Assembly (NCBI GenBank): GCA_002367235.1
Contig: DFBC01000070.1
Location: forward strand, 1-10,620
DNA: 10,620 nt
From: Cellvibrionales bacterium UBA3090
GTDB lineage: Bacteria > Pseudomonadota > Gammaproteobacteria > Pseudomonadales > Porticoccaceae
Reading direction: 5' to 3'
The notes beneath the pieces were generated by a model. That model was not told the origin of the DNA and ran no database searches. It worked only from the letters and a program-made list of their open reading frames with translations. How positions within the stretch are numbered: position 1 is the stretch's first letter; every line of letters begins with the position of its first letter. The translations under genes were made by a program, and so were the position numbers. Shown here one piece after another: positions 7,168 through 10,620 of the stretch.

Positions 7168-7196
7168 AGTATATGAAGCTGTAACGAAAATGTCAC
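7168..7196 (-). promoter_or_regulatory. Sigma70 promoter of the DUF47-pit operon
   Basis: On the minus strand GTGACA (7196-7191, five of six matches to TTGACA) and TATACT (7173-7168, five of six to TATAAT) are separated by exactly 17 bases. Transcription would start near 7161, about 22 bases before the ATG. This is the best promoter in the window and should be fairly strong without an activator. Confidence 0.75.
7179..7196 (+). promoter_or_regulatory. PHO-box-like direct repeat over the DUF47-pit -35
   Basis: CTGTAAC (7179-7185), a GAAA spacer (7186-7189) and ATGTCAC (7190-7196) reproduce the 7-4-7 layout of the PhoB site, two 7-base repeats with an 11-base period (consensus CTGTCAT, AT-rich spacer, CTGTCAY). 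One or two bases differ in each repeat. It reads on the plus strand, opposite to the operon, and covers the -35. Activating PHO boxes normally point with the gene and replace the -35, so this arrangement fits repression better. PhoB control is inferred. Confidence 0.45.
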
Positions 7197-7284
7197 ATAT
7201 TCGTGATGATTAACCAAAAAAACTCAGTAGATTGTTTTGATCCATGTATTAACGCGATAGCTAGTGCTGTAAAAGTTACGGGTA

Positions 7285-9357
7285 TCAGACCTGGCCGTAG
7301 CGCTCACTGCCACCCAGCCATCGATTGATAATCGCGTCGGCTTTTAGTGGATATTCTGCCAGCATTACCTCTGCTGATTTTTTAATGTCTGGCAGCAGAT
7401 GTGCATCTCGCAGAAGGTCTGCAATTCTCAGCTCCATGTCACCCGTTTGCCGAGTTCCAAGCACTTCTCCGGGGCCGCGCAACTTAAGATCCATTTCGGC
7501 AATTTTGAAGCCATCCGTTGTTTGGCGCATGATTTTGAGGCGTTCAGTCCCCTGTTGTGACAGCGGTGTACTGTAGAGAAGTACACAGTGGCTCTCCTCT
7601 TTTCCGCGCCCTACTCGGCCTCGGAGTTGATGAAGTTGAGCTAGACCCAGGCGTTCGGGGTTCTCTATTACCATGAGGCTGGCATTGGGTACATCGACGC
7701 CGACCTCAATGACCGTGGTTGCCACCAGCAGGTGAATGTCGCCATTTTTGAAGGCGTTCATGGTGGCGGCTTTTTCGGCGGGTTTTAGTCGCCCGTGAAT
7801 CAGGCCTATATTAAGTTCGGGTAATAACAGGTGCAGTTCATCTGCCGTCGCTTCCGCAGCCTGTGCTTCAAGTGCATCGGATTCTTCGATGAGTGTGCAT
7901 ACCCAGTAGGCCTGGCGCCCATTGGCGCAGGCCGTACGCACGTGTTCGATGATTTCCTGGCGACGTTGGTTGGCAATGACCACCGTGTTGACGGGGGAGC
8001 GGCCCGGTGGAAGCTCATCAATTATGGAGCAGTCCAAGTCGGCATAAGCACTCATTGCCAGTGTTCTGGGGATGGGTGTTGCCGTCATGATGAGTTGGTG
8101 AGGAACGTAATCCTGTGTCAGCCCTTTTTCTTTCAGTGCCAGGCGTTGATGAACGCCGAAGCGATGTTGTTCATCGACAATGGTGAGTCCCAAGTCATTA
8201 AAGGCGACTTCATCCTGAAATAATGCATGGGTACCTACAATGATTTGGGCTGAACCATCACTGATGGCTTGTAATTGCCTTTCTCGGGCCTTGCCTTTAA
8301 CTTTTCCCGTCAGCCATGCCACGCGAACACCTAGCGGTTTGAACCATATCTCAAAGTTGTTGCGGTGCTGTTCTGCCAAAATTTCGGTGGGCGCCATGAT
8401 GGCGGCTTGTTTTCCATTGGCAATACATTGCAGTGCCGCGAGTGCTGCCACAATAGTTTTTCCCGAGCCCACGTCACCTTGTATTAGGCGCAGCATGGGA
8501 AAGGGTTTCGCCATGTCGTGCTGTATTTCATGGCTAACACGCTGTTGCGCCAAGGTTAATTGGAATGGAAGGGCGCTGCAAAATTGCTGCTCCAATGCAT
8601 CATTCTTATTTAGAGCGGGCGCTGGTTGTTGCTGAAAAGTCCTACGGAGGTGGAGCAGACTAAGGTGGTGTGCCAGAAGCTCTTCAAAAGCGAGACGCTG
8701 TTGGGCGGGGTGATCACCATTGGCCAGCAGGTCGAGAGAGGCCGACTGGGGAGGCTGGTGGATAAAAAGTAACGCCTCGGTGAGAGAAGTTTTGTGGAAT
8801 GCTTCCGGGAGCAATTCGGTAATGGAATTCTCATTGATTAATGTGATTGCCTGGCCGGCGATAGTGCGCATGCGCTGTTGGCTAAGTCCCTCGGAAGCGG
8901 GGTATACCGCAGTCAGGTGTTGCTGAAGTGGCAGTGGCTGATTCTGATCGAGAAATTGGTATTCGGGATGGTAGATTTCCCGTCCGGAGCTGCCATGCTT
9001 AACCTCGCCAAAGCAGCGAAGGTGGCTGCCGGTTTTCAAGTTCTCCCGCTGAGCATTGCTGAAATGAAAAAATCGTAGCGTGATTATGCCGGTGTTGTCT
9101 TGCAGGCGACACATGAGGCTGCGACGTCGGCCATATACCAGGTCGCAACCGCGAACTTCCCCTTCTATCACCACGTCGGTATTAAGCTGTGCGCTGCCTA
9201 TGGGTGTGATTCTGGTTCTATCCATGTATCGGAGTGGTAGATGAAACAGAATATCCTGAATGGTATTAATGCCAAGCTTGGCCAGCTTTCCAGCAAGCTG
9301 GGTCCCAACCCCCTTGAGCTGAGTGACAGGTATTTGATCCAGCGTTTTTTCGGTCAT
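7285..9357 (-). CDS. recG: ATP-dependent DNA helicase RecG
   Basis: RecG is a cytoplasmic double-stranded DNA translocase that reverses stalled replication forks and acts on Holliday junctions and R-loops. The 690-residue product is full length. An N-terminal wedge/OB-fold region (about 60-140) grips the fork. The helicase core follows: Walker A GDVGSGKT (294-301), APTEILAEQH (322-331), the DEQH box (395-398), TATPIPRTL (425-433), IEVGVDVPNA (550-559) and QLRGRVGRG (577-585). The C-terminal translocation region includes GFKIAEMDLKLRGPGE (616-631). All catalytic motifs are intact. Its ATG overlaps the oxyR stop as ATGA (9357-9354), so the two are translationally coupled. An oxyR-recG operon is known in Pseudomonas and ties fork rescue to oxidative stress. 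No convincing terminator follows the gene before the DUF47-pit promoter. Confidence 0.98.
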   Translation of the reverse strand: MTEKTLDQIPVTQLKGVGTQLAGKLAKLGINTIQDILFHLPLRYMDRTRITPIGSAQLNTDVVIEGEVRGCDLVYGRRRSLMCRLQDNTGIITLRFFHFSNAQRENLKTGSHLRCFGEVKHGSSGREIYHPEYQFLDQNQPLPLQQHLTAVYPASEGLSQQRMRTIAGQAITLINENSITELLPEAFHKTSLTEALLFIHQPPQSASLDLLANGDHPAQQRLAFEELLAHHLSLLHLRRTFQQQPAPALNKNDALEQQFCSALPFQLTLAQQRVSHEIQHDMAKPFPMLRLIQGDVGSGKTIVAALAALQCIANGKQAAIMAPTEILAEQHRNNFEIWFKPLGVRVAWLTGKVKGKARERQLQAISDGSAQIIVGTHALFQDEVAFNDLGLTIVDEQHRFGVHQRLALKEKGLTQDYVPHQLIMTATPIPRTLAMSAYADLDCSIIDELPPGRSPVNTVVIANQRRQEIIEHVRTACANGRQAYWVCTLIEESDALEAQAAEATADELHLLLPELNIGLIHGRLKPAEKAATMNAFKNGDIHLLVATTVIEVGVDVPNASLMVIENPERLGLAQLHQLRGRVGRGKEESHCVLLYSTPLSQQGTERLKIMRQTTDGFKIAEMDLKLRGPGEVLGTRQTGDMELRIADLLRDAHLLPDIKKSAEVMLAEYPLKADAIINRWLGGSERYGQV

Positions 9358-10283
9358 TCTATGGTCGGGCAGCTTGGGAGTGGGTGATGTTTGATGGCAT
9401 TTCGTAGCGCATCTATAGCCTTGTGTCTCGGGAAGCTTGCTCGCCAGGCCAAGGCCGAGGTTCGACAGGGAACGGGGTCGGCAAAAGGTCGCGTAACCAG
9501 TAGTCCATCCCGGTAACCTGTGCCGACGGCTGCAGACAATGGCAGGATGGTTATGCCAAGCCCCGATGCCACCATGTGACGAAGTGTTTCTAGGGAGCTA
9601 CCCTCGCTATGAGTGCTGATTTGTCCCAGGTGCTCTTCATGGTGTTTGTTCAGATTGGGTAGTGCTTCACGCACCTGGTCTCCAAAGCAGTGCCCCTCTC
9701 CCAGCAGTAAAACATTTTCCCATTCAAGGTCGCTCGGTGAGATCGTTTTCTTTTTGGCCAGCGGGTGGTTTGCGGGCAGAAGTACGACGAACGGTTCTGA
9801 ATAAAGGGGCTGGGTGACTACATCGGGTTCATTGAAAGGTAAGGCAACAATAATCACATCCAATTCGCCTTTGCGAAGCCGTTCTCTGAGGGTGGCAGTG
9901 AAGCCCTCTTCCACGACCAACGGCATTTGCGGGACCGCTTTTTGCAATTCGGGGATAAAATGTGGGAACAAATAGGGGCCGATTGTAAAAATGGCGCCTA
10001 CGTAGAGCGGGGCTTTAAGCTGGTCCTTGCCCGCAGATGCGATGTCTCTAATAGAGGCGCTCTCTTCTAGCACGCGTTGCGCTTGAGCCACGACTTGTTC
10101 GCCAATGGGTGTGGGGCGGACGCTGTTTTTTGAGCGCTCAAATAAGTCAACACCGAGTTCTTGTTCAAGTTTTTTGACGGCAATGCTCAGCGTGGGCTGG
10201 CTTACATGACAAAGTTTGGCCGCTTGTCCAAAATGTTGTTGCTGCGCCAATGTGACGATGTAGCGTAATTCAGTTAAGGTCAT
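9354..10283 (-). CDS. oxyR: OxyR, LysR-type hydrogen peroxide sensor/regulator, lacking the resolving Cys208
   Basis: OxyR is a tetrameric transcription factor that senses peroxide and activates catalase, peroxidase and related genes. The 309-residue protein has the LysR winged helix-turn-helix (about 1-60, with HFGQAAKLCHVSQPTLSIAV) and a periplasmic-binding-like sensor domain (about 90-295). Sensor residues Thr100, His198 and Cys199 (in GEGHCFGDQ) are present at canonical numbers. Residue 208, the resolving cysteine of E. coli OxyR and the Cys of pseudomonad LEACP-type loops, is Leu here (codon CTA, 9662-9660). The remaining cysteines are 25, 273 and 305. The rest resembles the Pseudomonas type closely (SSLETLRHMVASGLGITILPLSA), so calling it OxyR rather than a generic LysR protein seems safe. 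The start is supported by AGAGGA (10296-10291) 7 bases before the ATG. It is the first gene of the operon with recG. Confidence 0.93.
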   Translation of the reverse strand: MTLTELRYIVTLAQQQHFGQAAKLCHVSQPTLSIAVKKLEQELGVDLFERSKNSVRPTPIGEQVVAQAQRVLEESASIRDIASAGKDQLKAPLYVGAIFTIGPYLFPHFIPELQKAVPQMPLVVEEGFTATLRERLRKGELDVIIVALPFNEPDVVTQPLYSEPFVVLLPANHPLAKKKTISPSDLEWENVLLLGEGHCFGDQVREALPNLNKHHEEHLGQISTHSEGSSLETLRHMVASGLGITILPLSAAVGTGYRDGLLVTRPFADPVPCRTSALAWRASFPRHKAIDALRNAIKHHPLPSCPTIE

Positions 10284-10299
10284 AGCAAAATCCTCTATG
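10281..10299. promoter_or_regulatory. CATAG-N9-CTATG palindrome over the oxyR start and ribosome binding site
   Basis: CATAG (10281-10285) and CTATG (10295-10299) are perfect inverted arms 9 bases apart, covering the oxyR start codon and its AGAGGA site. The arms resemble the ATAG/CTAT half-sites of OxyR operators, but the E. coli consensus spaces them by 7 bases. A further ATAG lies at 10309-10312. OxyR proteins often repress their own gene, so an autoregulatory site is plausible but not shown. Confidence 0.3.
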
Positions 10300-10355
10300 C
10301 AGAAAATAATAGCTAAAATAAATCAATAAAGGAAAGTTCATTGAAAGAATCGTGC
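10284..10355. promoter_or_regulatory. Divergent promoter region, oxyR / NAD(P)-binding protein
   Basis: This AT-rich gap drives both directions. For oxyR (minus strand), TATTAT (10311-10306) is a fair -10, with only a weak TTTCCT 18 bases upstream. For the plus-strand gene, TAAAAT (10314-10319) is a possible -10, without a recognisable -35. The two -10 candidates nearly touch, so the promoters could interfere with each other. Confidence 0.4.
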
Positions 10356-10620
10356 ATGAAAGTTTTATTTATTGGTTGTGGTGATATCGGTGTTCGCACT
10401 ATTCGCCAGCTGGAGTGCTCCACTCTCAACTCGGTCTGGCAGGCCGTTGCCATGCGTCGTCATCCAACCGTATTGCCGCCGGATATTCATGCGGTGGCCG
10501 GGGATATTAAGGATGTGGTCACGCTGACAAGATTGCTGGAAAGTCGTAGTTTTGACGCTATCGTGGTGACACTGACACCTGACCAGATAACAGACGAGGG
10601 TTATTTGGGTGCCTATGTGG
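10356..10620 (+). CDS. Rossmann-fold NAD(P)-binding protein, YeeZ/nucleoside-sugar-epimerase-like (partial, runs off right edge)
   Basis: The 88 visible residues start MKVLFIGCGDIG, a beta strand followed by a GxGxxG-type dinucleotide-binding loop (Gly7, Gly9, Gly12). The segments AVAMRRHP, AVAGDIKD and FDAIVVTLTPD follow at the positions where extended SDR and YeeZ-like proteins have the cofactor-specificity strand, the AGD segment and the VV-T/L-P strand. The Arg-Arg after the second strand suggests NADP preference. The likely class is an NAD(P)-dependent epimerase/dehydratase-like protein of unknown substrate. The ATG at 10356 is a natural start for this fold. A TTG at 10341, in frame, has a better Shine-Dalgarno (AAGGA, 10329-10333, 7 bases upstream) and would add five residues (LKESC, with the first read as Met). 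It is divergent from oxyR, and whether it responds to OxyR cannot be told from this sequence. Confidence 0.75.
   Translation, partial: MKVLFIGCGDIGVRTIRQLECSTLNSVWQAVAMRRHPTVLPPDIHAVAGDIKDVVTLTRLLESRSFDAIVVTLTPDQITDEGYLGAYV

Noticed and set aside
7200..7284. Possible terminator for recG (T-run on the minus strand near 7214-7222)
   Set aside because: The only stem near it is five weak pairs (AAAAC/GTTTT) around a 9-base loop, with no GC-rich hairpin, so termination here is not supported.
7831..8635. Two plus-strand open frames of about 130 codons inside recG
   Set aside because: Both are antisense to conserved helicase motifs and have no domain signature or convincing ribosome binding site.

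Overview
The window looks like ordinary chromosome from a gammaproteobacterium with roughly balanced base composition. The Pseudomonas-like OxyR and RecG pair, the ubiC-(ubiA) pair, the LplT-PlsC fusion and the outer-membrane lipid A deacylase all suggest a Gram-negative relative of the Pseudomonadales/Cellvibrionales, probably marine. That placement is an inference from gene content and protein style; no rRNA or other taxonomic marker is present. There are no tRNAs, CRISPR arrays, insertion sequences, phage genes or other signs of a mobile element. Coding density is high and the longest gene-free stretch is about 145 bases.

Layout. At the left edge, on the minus strand, are the first codons of a probable ubiA (1-26), then ubiC (34-630), then an LpxR-type lipid A 3'-O-deacylase (708-1736). 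A divergent gap of about 125-140 bases separates these from a plus-strand pair: an LplT-like MFS lysophospholipid flippase fused to a PlsC-type acyltransferase (to 3768), and a dicarboxylate/amino-acid:cation symporter (3801-5072). A strong bidirectional terminator (5092-5123) ends that unit and the convergent minus-strand phosphate operon, a DUF47/PhoU-like protein (6458-7138) followed by a PiT phosphate transporter (5150-6424). Upstream lies an oxyR-recG operon (10283 to 7285, minus strand, 4-base ATGA overlap). Divergent from oxyR, a Rossmann-fold NAD(P)-binding protein (from 10356) runs off the right edge.

How the genes work together. UbiC and UbiA make the first committed ubiquinone intermediates. 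LpxR and the LplT-PlsC fusion both edit envelope lipids, LpxR at the outer membrane and the fusion at the inner membrane. DUF47 plus PiT is a recognised low-affinity phosphate uptake unit. OxyR senses peroxide and is co-transcribed with the RecG fork-rescue helicase, an arrangement known in pseudomonads.

The most notable observations are these. (1) OxyR keeps peroxidatic Cys199 but has Leu at position 208, where the resolving Cys normally is. (2) A good sigma70 promoter for the DUF47-pit operon has a PHO-box-like direct repeat laid over its -35 in reverse orientation, which would fit PhoB repression. (3) The LplT-PlsC fusion lacks the acyl-ACP synthetase domain of its three-domain relatives and probably starts at GTG 1876. 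I found no evidence for a wholly new multi-gene system here.
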